This document shows positions 1-9,271 of a stretch of DNA of 27,602 nt, piece after piece (position 1 is the first letter of the stretch; every line of letters starts with the position of its first letter). The position numbers and the translations under genes are program-made. The notes below the pieces were generated by a model. It worked only from the letters and a program-made list of their open reading frames with translations, did not search any database and was not told where the DNA came from. Location: positions 16,076 to 43,677 of the forward strand of contig JH153665.1 of the NCBI GenBank assembly GCA_000226015.1, written 5' to 3'. Source of the stretch: Mnemiopsis leidyi (taxonomy: Eukaryota > Ctenophora > Tentaculata > Lobata > Bolinopsidae).

Positions 1-432
1 GGTATGTGTGACTTTGATTACTGGGAGCGACTCGAGAATCTCAAACTGCTTTCTCTACAGCGGAGGAGAGAGAGGTATTCGATAATTCATGTGTGGAAGA
101 TGTTGAATGATAAGGCTCCCAACAACATCGGATTGGAGACCTACAACTCCTTAAGACTTGGGATCAAGATATCAATCCCAAAGTATAATCATCAGGCCCA
201 GAAGTCTTACTCGACTGCTTATGATAACTCTTTTGGAATCAAAGCTGCCAGATTATGGAATCTTTTACCAAAAAGTGTCAACAGCCACACCACACTTGAG
301 CCTTTTAAAGTTGCACTCGGTGGATTCATTGATCAGTTTCCGGACAGGCCACCGGTGCCAGGGTACACTCCCCCTAACAGCAACTCTCTACTGGACTGGT
401 GTGCTGTGGGGGGAAATGGAGTATGCGCTTGA
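1..432 (+). mobile_element. 3' end of a non-LTR (LINE) retrotransposon, C-terminus of the reverse-transcriptase ORF
   Basis: The frame is open from the left window edge to a TGA at 430-432, so the 5' part lies outside. The peptide has the arrangement seen after the reverse-transcriptase domain in CR1/L2/jockey-like LINEs of marine invertebrates: a LKLLSLQRRRERY block (about residues 13-26), an IIHVWKMLND block, an ARLWNLLPKSVNS block (about residues 82-94), then a FPDRPPVPGYTPP and NSLLDW ending. These tails follow the polymerase domain and lack its catalytic residues. No frameshift or stop interrupts this 142-codon stretch, so the copy may be fairly young, but its polymerase core cannot be seen. 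The family assignment is from recalled pattern; the exact clade is uncertain. Confidence 0.82.
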
Positions 433-500
433 CGCTGATTCCAGATGCGAGCCCTGCCGAACCCTTCAAAAAGTAAAAAAAAAAAGTAAGTAAGAGTTTT
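433..500 (+). repeat. LINE 3' UTR and A-rich tail
   Basis: After the LINE stop codon comes a short GC-richer UTR, then an A-rich run broken by GTA and GTAAGTAAG units (about 467-495). Simple A-rich or short-unit tails like this mark the 3' insertion end of non-LTR elements. No target-site duplication can be tested because the 5' end is outside the window. Confidence 0.6.
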
Positions 501-940
501 CGATATGCGGTAATCGTGACAAAATGAAGTCTATTACATCCGTGTAAGTAGCTATCTGCCGCATATTTTGTGTGATGTATCTGGCTCACATTATTGATTA
601 ATAAATTAAGTAATGCAAGAATATTGTACATAGATATGTCCGAATCGAGGCATAAGTTATTGGCTATTGTTTAGTATTTCTGAATACTATTGTTATGCAT
701 CAAGACATTTTGACCGATGAAATCTGAAGAGTGGCTGGTTGCAATGTGCACAATTGTAGGCTGTGGTGATAAATATTCTCTGCTTCTGATTCTGCGCATA
801 CATTTTTTATGATTAAACTCGTAAAGAAGGGGGTTCCAAGTTCCAACGCTGAGGCCTAGGCGCTTGTTCGCTTCAGCCACATATTTCCTTTTTTTCTTCA
901 AATCGATGTGCAGCAAGAAATTGTTTGCTTAGATATTTCT

Positions 941-1035
941 AAGCGTTGGTACTTAGCCTCTTATGATTATATCCCACTTTAAGGCAATGAATCGTGTTTA
1001 AGGCGTTGGTACTAAGCCTCTCATGGTTTTGTCCC
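941..1035. repeat. Two-copy direct repeat, period about 60 bp
   Basis: The block starting near 941 (aagcgttggtacttagcctc) recurs near 1000 as aaggcgttggtactaagcct, followed in both by a similar TTATGATT / TCATGGTT stretch and TCCC. About 36 bp are shared with a few mismatches. Function unknown; it may be part of a degraded repeat. Confidence 0.5.
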
Positions 1036-1346
1036 CCAAGCCGAGCATTACTGTGCGCGGCAGTTTTAATTGTACAAAAACACAGATATCGTTAACATAA
1101 CTCCAGCATGGTTAAGCGCGCATTAAATCTTGCACTACGTTTTTTAGAGGAATTCGCTACAATAAACTTAAAAAATAATGAAACCTTCCCTACAATTTGT
1201 GGAAAATTGAGAAATTAAATTTTTTGCCAAGAAATTAAGAAACTTGAAGCATACAATTTTGCGTTACCGTTTTCCCCGAATCCTATTTAGTTTCCTGATT
1301 GGTTATTCAGAGAAATTCCCTCGCTGAATGTGGTCTAACTACTTCT

Positions 1347-1555
1347 GACGAGAATATATCCGTCTAGTTCAGCTTTGAGTTGCGAGTGTCGGGTACAACC
1401 GCGACAAAATTGCTACTAAAAAACAGCGACAAAACTGCTACTACGATATGATAAATTCCAAGTTTTAAAAGCACTTCTCTATAACAGCACAAACAACTTC
1501 TCATGAAAAAGAAGCCTAATACGACGCTTTGCCCTTCTGTTCCTGCCAGGAATTC
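1347..1555 (+). repeat. Dispersed repeat family, copy A
   Basis: A core with GACGAG, ATATCCGTCTA and GAGTGTCGGGTACAACC (1347-1406) recurs inverted at 4603-4661 and in shortened direct form at 6412-6458. Copies A and C also share a later patch (GACGCTTTGCC near 1525; GAGGCGTTGCC near 6520), so the unit is probably about 130-200 bp. The size and multiple orientations suit a short interspersed element. I could not find convincing tRNA A and B boxes, so the class is unassigned. Confidence 0.5.
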
Positions 1556-2178
1556 GCAAGTCTTAAAGTTTACCAAATGTTTAACGCAACCGAACTATGC
1601 TTTTCTCTGAGGACTCGAAACATAGTTGTGGTTAATCACAAACGAAGCTGATCACTGATTTTTTTATCGACAGAAACCAACCATGAAAGTCCAGCTTGTT
1701 CATCAAAAATGACAGTGATTCAAAACGTGATTCAAAACTGTAAAATTAAGAAACTCGTCAAGAAACTTTAAGGCTCAAAATTGCAAAACTTCTTATAAAA
1801 ACCGAGTGTACTACAGTCTATAAAATTTATTTCGATACCATTTAACAGGGGTAGGAGCCATCCACTGATAAGTTCTTATATCAACTTTCATCTATTGTAA
1901 ACAACAGTTTCTGTTAGCATTGCACAGTCACTTTTATGCCCAAAAACGAACTATTTAACACTATATCAGAATCACAGTCATTGATATGATTTCGAAGATT
2001 TTCTTGTTCAATTTTATTTTTCTACATCTATGCTCTTGTTCTATTCAATATCTTTTGTTTTCAAATAGTAGCCTTAGGGGTTTGCATTATGGCTTCAGCA
2101 TTTTAGTGACCTTACCCAAATAACACGTACCTCATTCTCATGATGAACATTATTTTTTAATTGTTCCTTACATTCTAG

Positions 2179-2391
2179 GAGAGATCCGGTGATGGACGTA
2201 AAGATCATCAAGGTGTCAGTAACCATGACAACCAAGGTAACACCCCCATGGTACCCTCAGCACCACCCATCCCAATTTCTATGGGCGAACTTCCCCCCGC
2301 TTATGAAGAGATCGCTAATCAACCTTCTCTGTACATATTTGAGCAGCAAGAATCTGCAGTGGATTCCACCTATCTCGTTGTTTGCGCTTGA
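2179..2391 (+). CDS. Putative terminal exon with a PPAY (PPxY) motif, gene unrecognised
   Basis: A pyrimidine-rich acceptor ending in CTAG at 2178 opens a 70-codon frame that closes with TGA at 2389-2391. AATAAA follows at 2489-2494, about 100 nt later. The frame starts GAG AGA TCC (phase 0). The peptide reads as a flexible, polar then proline-rich tail: residues near 30-48 are VPSAPPIPISMGELPPAYEE, and it ends TYLVVCA. PPAY is the class of motif bound by WW domains, for example of NEDD4-type ubiquitin ligases. Such motifs sit in cytoplasmic tails of many small membrane proteins, but no membrane segment is visible here, so the family is unknown. A competing frame with ATG at 2192 is open to 2440 but reads less like protein. 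Upstream exons were not found. Confidence 0.45.
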   Translation, partial: ERSGDGRKDHQGVSNHDNQGNTPMVPSAPPIPISMGELPPAYEEIANQPSLYIFEQQESAVDSTYLVVCA

Positions 2392-2488
2392 CAGACGACA
2401 GTTCGTCCTCCATAACATCTTGATAGGAACGTTCTTTTAAGCTGATTATAATATAAGTCATGTAGGCCGGACTAAAAGCGAAATTCTT

Positions 2489-2494
2489 AATAAA
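2489..2494 (+). terminator. AATAAA polyadenylation signal
   Basis: A canonical AATAAA hexamer about 100 nt after the stop codon of the plus-strand exon ending at 2391. In AT-rich DNA this hexamer is frequent by chance, so it supports the exon only by position. Confidence 0.35.
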
Positions 2495-2509
2495 TTATAT
2501 AGGACTATA

Positions 2510-3579
2510 GTATAAATGAGACTATATTATCAAAATACCAAAAGAATTTTCTAATTCAGTCAAGTTCAGTGTTAATATTTATAAAGTACTAGTACTACAC
2601 ATTACACAATTACTATCACTTTTCTTGTGTGATGTAAGAAAAATTTACATACAATTATCCGGATATACTATTTGTTAGACTTAAACTGTAATGCAATTAT
2701 TTGGGCATGTATTCACCTTATTCAAACATTGCTATATGTCAAAGCTGCAGTTCAAATTGCAGTGCTGTTGCTGTTCAACTTTTTCGTATCTGGTGCTTGA
2801 TTGCACCGAGTCTGGTATTATATTTGGGTATGTTTATAACTGTTTATACGTTGTCTCTTCTCGAGGTGGACTGATTATGATGTTAAGTTGAATTAAATTT
2901 GAGTTCCCTACGTTTGTGGAGACTTTTTATTACTTTTATATGTGTGTTAAAATTCAATGTTAATTGTTAATTATTTGACTGCTTTATTTCATTGTGGAAT
3001 AACGAGTAGCTTGTATGTTGTTAGCGAAAAATAGTGAAATATTGCCTGGTGTGCGTTTAATGACAGCACAAAAGCTGTGATGTGTTTCATGAGGGAGTAT
3101 TCCAGAGTAGACATTTGTTTGGGCTTAATTCTTGCAGCAACAAGTAAAAAATCTACACTTTTGATATAATTATTCAAAAGTTTATACTGTATAATAGTCA
3201 GCAATTCTTTCAACAACTACTCAGTATGTTATATAAGTATGGTACCTTACTACATACTATAAAAGTGAAACAAGAACTTACGTGTATATTCGACCTACAT
3301 CTACACTGTTTTTATTTTTGTCGCTCAATTCTTTTGGTTTTATTTAATTTCACCTTCGCGATAAGAAAAGCCTGCAGAGGGCCTTTTTTTTGATAACTTT
3401 TTCTATCGAAAAGTTACATATTAATTTTCCTTAAAAATTCAAATCAAACATGGGCTTACAATAAGTGAATCTGGCTGTAAAAATAAGTTATGGAATATGG
3501 TTGACATTGGGGGTCTAGTTTTCCAGTCAAGATTTCCATAACAAACACTAAAATTCAATCATTTTTAAAACTCTGATTA
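2510..3579. other. AT-rich intergenic DNA, nothing identified
   Basis: Short open frames (66 and 75 codons) are present on both strands but have low-complexity composition and no matching splice context. No repeat or RNA gene was recognised. Confidence 0.4.
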
Positions 3580-3922
3580 GGGGTCGTTCACATATGACGT
3601 TATCACCTAGGGGGGAGGGGGTTTTCAAATAATGACGATTGATGACGAGGGGGGAGGGTCGAGGGAGTTTGGCCAATTATGATGTCATCAAAAATTTTTA
3701 GGATTTGTAGGATTTCTTTGAAAATGTTTGATTTCTTTTGAAAATGTTAATCAGAATGTTACTAAATCAGAAGGGGGGTTCCTACTGTGATGATGTCTTA
3801 ATGGCCATTTACCTCTGCCATTTAGGGGGTTTTTTGTCATGATGACGAATGATGGCAGAAGGGGGAGAGGGGGGGGGGTTGAGATTACCGAAAATTTTCT
3901 GACGACATATGTGAACGACCCC
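3580..3922. mobile_element. MITE-like non-autonomous DNA transposon with terminal inverted repeats
   Basis: The block begins GGGGTCGTTCACATATG (3580-3596) and ends with its exact reverse complement (3906-3922), giving a 343-bp unit with at least 17-bp perfect TIRs. The inside is G-rich, with several runs of six or more G and repeated ATGACGA words, and has no coding frame. This is the structure of a MITE. The flanks (ATTA left, ATTT right) give no exact target-site duplication, so the superfamily is not assigned. Confidence 0.75.
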
Positions 3923-4689
3923 ATTTACGTTGAGTGTTCATCCAAAACAAAGCCCAATGCGACTTAAAATTGTTAGTCGCCTTTATAAATTTCAAAAAAT
4001 TTCAATCAAAATTCACATATTATCCAGAATGAGAATAAAATTGTCGCTTCGGGACTTTTTCAACCTAAGTGTGCAAAGTATTGAGATCGTTGTTAATGGA
4101 CTGAAGGCCACAAAATAAAGGAATCATTGAAAATGTAATGTCCAGCTTTAAGCTCTCTGAGTCTCTGGGATTTGCACACTTAAGTGTATTATTTGAATAT
4201 AAAATAATAATTTAAATTAACTTCAATTTCATGAAGTTCTTAGAATTTCATGAAAGAAATCTTCAATGCATGCTGATCTGTGAGGAAAGCCTCAAATGAG
4301 CCCCACAAATTAAAGTATATAAGAAATAAACATTACTTCTATAGTGAAAAAGTTTTGAAAAGCACTGTTTTTGATCCAAAACCCACAAAACAGATGTGTA
4401 CTGCTTTGCCCCTCTTAAAGAATAGTATTCACCATTTAAATAAAAATGTTTTCTTTCGCAAAAAAAGATATTCACTTTCACAACATTTCAAAACTTATTC
4501 GAAGATACACCTTATGCATCGGAAATTGGCAGTAAGTCAACATATCTTAAGCTTTAATTGTCACGATAAAATTATAACTGTTTGTTTTTGTCAGGTATTG
4601 GAATTGTCGCGGTGATACCCGACTCTCGCAGCTTAGAACGGTAGACGGATATAATCTCGTCAAGGAATTGGAATTAGACATTTTCAAAT
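3923..4689. other. AT-rich intergenic DNA with one dispersed-repeat copy
   Basis: A 111-codon plus frame (4280-4615) and overlapping minus frames lack splice sites, domain motifs or coding-like composition and are treated as chance. The only structured element is the inverted copy of the dispersed repeat at 4603-4661. Confidence 0.4.
4603..4661 (-). repeat. Dispersed repeat family, copy B (inverted)
   Basis: The reverse complement reads GACGAGATTATATCCGTCTA, then a variable spacer, then CTGCGAGAGTCGGGTATCACC and GCGACAA. It matches copy A at 1347-1406 closely but lies in opposite orientation, so A and B frame a roughly 3.3-kb segment as inverted repeats. Confidence 0.55.
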
Positions 4690-4812
4690 TCTGCCATCAT
4701 AACACAACTTTTTGCCATAACACAACTTTATGCCATAACACAACTTTATGCCATAACGCAACTTTATGCCATGACACAACTATTGCCATGACACAACTTT
4801 TGCCATGACACA
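4690..4812. repeat. Tandem repeat, unit about 17-18 bp, about 7 copies
   Basis: The unit GCCATAACACAACTTTAT is repeated with small changes (CATAACG, CATGACAC) from about 4690 to 4812. It lies about 125 bp downstream of the stop codon of the minus-strand DUF218 gene, so it may be within or just after its 3' UTR. No function is evident. Confidence 0.8.
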
Positions 4813-4938
4813 GATAATTCCCTTGATAACAATTATGACAGTTCATCTGATTTCGCATAAGAACACACGCGGGTCTTCATGTCTTCAACTTCTCATATAC
4901 AAACCAGGGCCATGAGCAAGAGATACATATCATGAACT

Positions 4939-6167
4939 TCACGTGCTGGCCATCATTTGTATCATTTTGGGTCGGAGGTTGACCATCTTCCTACTCTCCA
5001 GCTTGGAAAGTTCCCTAAGCTGCTCGTCTGTTACTCCGTCAGGGGCTTCTTCGAACGTCAGGTTGTAACCCTGACACATGCTCTCGAATATGTACCTGAC
5101 GAGTTAATTTGTCAGTTCATTTGAGTGCAACCTGACCTGGGCACTTCATGTCCTTACGAGTCTAGTCAGAAATAATAAAATATTTGGACATGGAGATCCG
5201 ATTATATGAGACTAAATATCAATAACACATCAGGCTTCAAATAGCGTAATCTGGGCACCTCAATGAAATTAGAATAATTGTTTTGATCGTTTTGAGGAAC
5301 ACTTAATAATCGCAGCGGCGAAAAAGGACGTCCCTAAGTTTTAATTTAACAAATAACCTGGATCTATCCACATGAAATTTATTGGTTACTACCGCAACAT
5401 CTTTCACTCCGTAGGCATCCAAAATAGGCTTGGCCATTACAGCATTCTCCAGAGTCGATCTAGATTGTTCCTCAACAATGATATTTTCTTCCGGTACTCC
5501 TTTATTGATCAGGGAATTTTTGAGAGCTTCTGCTTGGGCTTCAGAACTTCCTGTTAAATATACCTTGTAATCGTATGATTTCTAAAAATGCACTAAAAAA
5601 TCAGAGTTAGAATCTTAACTCTAAGTTCTATCAAATCGTACATTACTCCCGGGCTGATATCTTACCGGGGATGTGATATCCAGTGCAGACAACTAAAGGG
5701 TTCCGTTGCTTGTTAGCCTGATACAGTTGAAAGCTTGCTGCCACTCTTTGTTCGAACATAGCACTCGCTGTACCTGAGGTAAAAGTGTGCGTGACTGTCC
5801 GGCGTGTCTAAGGAGGCCGGCGTGATACTGTTCACTGGTACATGCTCTTTTTAGTGCTAACTTGGAACCGGCGTGATACTGTTCACTGGTACATGCTCTT
5901 TTTAGTGCAAACTTGGAACCGGCGTGATACTGTTCACTGGTACATGCTCTTTTTAGTGCTAACTTGGAACCGGCGTGATACCATGTTCACTGGTACATGC
6001 TCTTTTTAGTGCTGACTTGGAACCGGCGTGCTGACAGCTATATCCCGTAATCGGGCTTAAGTTTCTGCAAATAAAAGCAATAGCAAATAAGATTCGCATA
6101 CCTTTTATAACCGAAGGGCATCCCAGAACAACAATTCCCAGTAATCGTTTTGCCATAATGCGCGTAT
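4939..6167 (-). CDS. DUF218 family protein (SanA/YdcF/ElyC-like), four exons, 170 aa
   Basis: Exons on the minus strand: 6156-6102 (coding; exon may begin at 6167), 5773-5666, 5550-5358 and 5095-4939 including the TGA. Phases 1, 1 and 2 agree across all three introns. Residues 5-14 (LLGIVVLGCP) form the first hydrophobic strand. Residues 45-64 carry the second strand and a GSSEAQAEAL motif. Residues 72-91 give GVPEENIIVEEQSRSTLENA and 106-119 VAVVTNKFHVDRSR, the usual DUF218 signatures (GVP..I..E..S..T.ENA and VT..FH..R). At 170 residues it is little more than the domain, with no signal peptide or membrane helix, so probably cytosolic. Bacterial relatives act in envelope biology and YdcF binds S-adenosylmethionine; the animal function is unknown. 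Exon 3 uses an acceptor within an open stretch (TTTAACAG at 5551-5558), chosen because it alone restores the domain. The second donor is GTAAGA, the third a weaker GTTATT. Confidence 0.87.
5819..6030. repeat. 51-bp minisatellite in intron 1 of the DUF218 gene
   Basis: Four near-identical copies start at 5819, 5870, 5921 and 5972, followed by a broken fifth. Each opens GGCGTGATACTGTTCACTGG, then TACATGCTCTTTTTAGTGCT and AACTTGGAACC. The fourth copy carries a 3-bp insertion (ATACCATG). Copies differ by only a few bases, so the array is recent. It fills most of the intron between 5774 and 6101. Confidence 0.9.
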
Positions 6168-6170
6168 CTG
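6157..6170 (-). promoter_or_regulatory. Splice acceptor 11 nt upstream of the DUF218 start codon
   Basis: On the minus strand the sequence TCCTGATCTATCAG precedes the boundary at 6168/6167, leaving an 11-nt 5' UTR before ATG at 6156. This fits a 5' UTR intron or a spliced-leader acceptor. Confidence 0.4.
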
Positions 6171-6411
6171 ATAGATCAGGACTTGTTGAAATATTGTATT
6201 AAAGTTAAAGAATTTATACAGAAAGATTAAATGTGGGTATAGGAATTCTGCATCATTCATAGCATGATCTCCTAATTATCGAATGTCAATTAATATTAAT
6301 AAAAAATTTGGGAGAGATTTAGAAAAGAAACTTCAAGTAAACAAGCTAAGAATGTAAAGAAGTAACTTTAAGTAATGGCGTAATAATATTAGTCTAGCAT
6401 CCTAACGAAAC

Positions 6412-6545
6412 AATCTCGTTTAGCTTTAAGCTGCAAGAGTCGGGTGTAACCACGAAAAAAAGTAGCACTAACACCAACACAGCCTCAATAAGCAATAGTA
6501 GCAAGGAAGGAGTTTAGAACGAGGCGTTGCCAGTTATCAGTCCTT
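6412..6545 (+). repeat. Dispersed repeat family, copy C
   Basis: CTCGTTTAGCTTTAAGCTGC and AAGAGTCGGGTGTAACCACG match copy A with scattered substitutions. The similarity returns near 6515-6530 (GAACGAGGCGTTGCC). It lies in the same orientation as copy A. Confidence 0.5.
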
Positions 6546-6599
6546 TACTTATGCTCTGTTCCCTAAAAGATAATTCGATAAGAGATTAAAGTTCAACCG

Positions 6600-6775
6600 A
6601 CCAACCGTGAGTGCCAGTGTGTGGCTATCAGATCGGGTTAACCGGCATAGCGCTATAGCGGTAGACTTCTTCTTCTTCTTTAAGGGGGCAGGACCGAGGC
6701 CCAACGGATGGGAGCATAGCTCCCGTTCACACCCCAAGGGAGTTGACCAACCCCCGGTCGACTTCATGTCGATTT
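6600..6775. repeat. GC-rich repeat-like fragment with hairpins
   Basis: This block is clearly richer in G and C than its surroundings. It contains (CTT)n at 6668-6681, a perfect hairpin GGGAGC-ATA-GCTCCC at 6710-6724 and the palindromic word AGCGCTATAGC near 6649. Its minus strand reads TCTTCTTTTTT-free coding-like Gly/Pro-rich text without a start of its own. Such abrupt GC-rich islands are usually the remains of LINE or SINE 3' ends, but the family could not be named. Confidence 0.4.
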
Positions 6776-7549
6776 ACTACAAAGTACAACTACAAGCTAG
6801 AAAAATGGTTATTTTCATTTGTTCTTGACAACATTATTCAGAATAAAATCCTTTTTCTGAGAATTGAGATATTCATTAATATCAAAGACGTATACAGTTA
6901 ATATCTTAATACTGTAAAAGCAAAGAAAGCAGTTCTTCATTCTAATAGCAAACAAAAAATAAGCAATAGTTTCACCAGTTACTTAAAAATTAAATTTGAT
7001 GCATGCCGAACAGTTAGAAACATCAAAATATTTGCCAAGTTTAAGTGCCAGCACCTTGAAAATAGCGGGTATACGTGTTGATGTGTCAATGTAGGACGTA
7101 GGTCTCGTACATATAAAAGCCTCACAAGCTAGGAAATAAAGATGAACTTTGATAAGGACTGTAATTGAATAACCGTTAAGGAAATAACCTTTGAAAAAAT
7201 TAGCCTCCAATTCCGTGATATCCAGCTACCAGCCGACTGAAAAAGAAGGGAACATGATAAAGTTATAAGCGCTTAAGAGTTGCTGCCTTAATTAAATCAG
7301 CTTCTATTTGGTAGGGTTCCAAGTCATATCGAGGAAATGTTTCAAGAACAGCGATCAGACATCTACTGACAGCTCGACGTGCTTGCTTGTAGTTAATTTA
7401 GTCATGGTTTAATTTAACTTTAATCAAATGTCATGGTTTAATCAAATGTTAATGTGATTGTCATTTAGAATTTGGTAATTCAGTCTTCAGTTTCACAATT
7501 TATAAAAGCTAAAGTTTATTCTATAGAAATAAGCCACGAAGTTTAACAA

Positions 7550-9223
7550 ATGATTGCAAGACAAAACACAAACTTTATCATTAAAAAACGAATATTGAGA
7601 AAAATAAGGAAATTGGACACGGATGACGAAAATTTCTGGAAAAATGAAGAAGGCAAGAGACAGGAAGGAGGAATATCTTATCAAGGATCACATACTATTA
7701 CTAAGCAAATGATCAGCTCTGTTAACATACCAAGAAAACAAATAGCTCTGTTACGATATCTGATGAGTAAGTGCATGCTTTAAGTTTAACCAGTCTTGCC
7801 ATTGCCAAATAAGATCAAACATTGCAAGAAGTGTGAAACGTGGCAAGAGGAGCACGAAATGGCAAGCATGTGCCACTTCGGAATGTTCCAGTCCTGCACG
7901 TTTGATTAAATATGTGGAACGCTGTATGTGATTGTGTGCTACAGCTTTGATATGTCACATTGACACATCTCGGTCAAATGTTTGACACAACACAGCGTTA
8001 GCAGACAAAAAAGCGCCCTCCTACGCCTCCCTTCATCAGCCTCAACTTGACCTTCTACCATTCACGCTCCCCTCCCTTCTGCCTTTTTCTTCCCTCTACC
8101 CTCTACGTTCTCTGTTCTCTGCCCTCTCTCCAGAAGAAAAAAGGAAGCTCCACGCCTCCACGGACGTGTTAACGTTTAAAGAAAATCGGTATAAGGAAGG
8201 TATCCAAAGTAAGGGTATCGTACAACTACAACAAATTAAATTCTGCAATATGGCACAGCCGGTAATTCCATTTACCTCCTGGTTTGTTCATAAGTGGGAG
8301 GCACCTCAGTATACTCTCTATACATCTTGTAGTTCAAGTTTAGAAGTTTAGTTGTGACAGTGCCAGATCTGTAGGAAATACACTGAACAAAATGAATCGG
8401 TATTTGTATATTTCCATACCAGAATAATTCTGCAGACCAGCCAGCATTTTTGTAAATGAAAAGCGACTTATCAAAAAACATTGTCTGACAAAAGGGTAAA
8501 GCCACAGACCACAGAATGAGAAAAAAGAATTGAACGGTAGTGTTACTGCCCCAACACGCCGGAATGAATATCGGCTGAATAGGGTCTGTCAGTAAGAGAT
8601 TTTGCCGAGAAAGCATACCGACATAACCGGATAGACCGGTTTTATTAATACAAATTTGCGTCTTCTTAGTACTAGCTTACTAGGTAAATTCGGGGGCCTA
8701 TCAGTGTCTTATCATTAAAGTTTGAGCCCGACGGGGTCACTGACTCACAGATTCTTCGAAAATTTGTCAACTTTGAAATTGATACAAAATTGGATTATAA
8801 AATCGATTTTCTTTCCTATCCATTCACATGATTTAGATTAGGGCCAGTAAAAATAATACCATGGAAGGACCGACAGCAAAATGAGGAATTTATTCTTCAA
8901 CTCTTAAGATATCGGGAGACTGCACTTGATAAACAAATCAAAAAATTGGTAACTTAAACTTGACGAAATGTCTCGTAGTTCCACCGCACCCACTGTCACA
9001 AGACACCGCTAAGCTTTTTGTGTGCTTAACAGGGAAGAGTAGATCTATACTAGTGGCAAATACTAACAGTGATACCGATACTCAAGCTGTATGTATCGTT
9101 CGTGTCAGTGCAGAAGGGCGGATCGTAAGAGTCACAATCCGAATCAGACAATATAACGTCAGTTCTATGATGGCAAAAATTGACTTATCGTGTAGAACTA
9201 ATCGAAAAGCTGATTCATCTTAG
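7550..9223 (+). CDS. Putative three-exon gene of unknown function, about 160 aa
   Basis: Exons 7550-7766, 8134-8208 and 9033-9223 join with phase 1 at both introns. Donors are GTAAGT (7767) and GTAAGG (8209). The second acceptor follows a very long C/T tract ending CTCTCTCCAG at 8133, the third reads TTTTTGTGTGCTTAACAG. ATG at 7550 follows an in-frame TAA two codons upstream and has an AACAA context. TAG at 9221-9223 is followed by AATAAA at 9272-9277. The product is basic: residues 10-20 are I/K/R-rich, residues 72-98 are Lys-rich, and the last exon (99-160) has alternating beta-like residues (AVCIVRVSAEGRIVRVTIRI). I recognise no domain. Each element is individually common in AT-rich DNA; the model rests on their agreement. 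Exon 2 could be skipped without a frame change or read through to a stop at 8351. Confidence 0.3.
7857..7883. other. Short hairpin
   Basis: CGAAATGGCA and TGCCACTTCG face each other across a short loop, pairing over 10 bp with one G-T wobble. It lies in the putative intron 1 of the 7550-9223 model. No role can be assigned. Confidence 0.35.
8005..8133 (+). promoter_or_regulatory. Very long polypyrimidine tract ending in a splice acceptor
   Basis: About 125 bp are overwhelmingly C and T (CCTCC, CTTCTTCCC and CTCTCC words), ending CTCTCTCCAG at 8133. This is much longer than an ordinary polypyrimidine tract. It may serve the putative exon at 8134, or it may be a degenerate CT-rich simple repeat. 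Confidence 0.4.
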
Positions 9224-9271
9224 TATCAAAATTGAATTAGACGTTAAACTTAAGGGAGGGTTTACATATAA

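Larger units (their letters stand above)
501..2178. other. Non-coding stretch with repeat fragments
   Basis: I see no convincing coding exon on either strand; the longest frames (60-81 codons) are what chance gives at this AT content. It contains a 60-bp direct duplication near 941-1035 and one copy of a dispersed repeat near 1347-1555, described separately. If the exon at 2179 is real, its upstream exons must lie here or left of the window, which would put the LINE in an intron. I could not identify those exons. Confidence 0.4.
6168..7549. other. Intergenic DNA with two repeat fragments
   Basis: Apart from dispersed-repeat copy C (6412-6545) and the GC-rich fragment (6600-6775), this is AT-rich DNA without supported exons. 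Near 7400-7460 a short word (TCATGGTTTAAT) is repeated. The promoter of the DUF218 gene should lie near 6170-6400 but no motif could be named. Confidence 0.35.

Noticed and set aside
2189..2440. 83-codon plus frame with tandem ATGs overlapping the PPAY exon
   Set aside because: Its peptide lacks coherent composition, whereas the alternative frame from 2179 has a natural Pro-rich tail, a stop and a nearby AATAAA.
4280..4615. 111-codon plus-strand frame
   Set aside because: Lys/Asn/His/Phe-rich composition typical of AT-rich noise, no splice context, and it runs into the dispersed repeat copy B.
5551..5589. Upstream acceptor (CATTTTTAG) for DUF218 exon 3, giving KSYDYKVYLTG before the SSEAQ motif
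   Set aside because: It is in the wrong phase with the GTAAGA donor of exon 2 and would insert extra residues into the domain; the TTTAACAG acceptor restores phase and the expected motif.
8272..8616. 114-codon minus-strand frame with a hydrophobic segment and a PPTY near its end
   Set aside because: One frame of this length is expected by chance at this AT content. It overlaps the putative plus-strand exon region, and no acceptor, polyadenylation signal or family match supports it. The PPTY resemblance to the exon at 2179 is only four residues.
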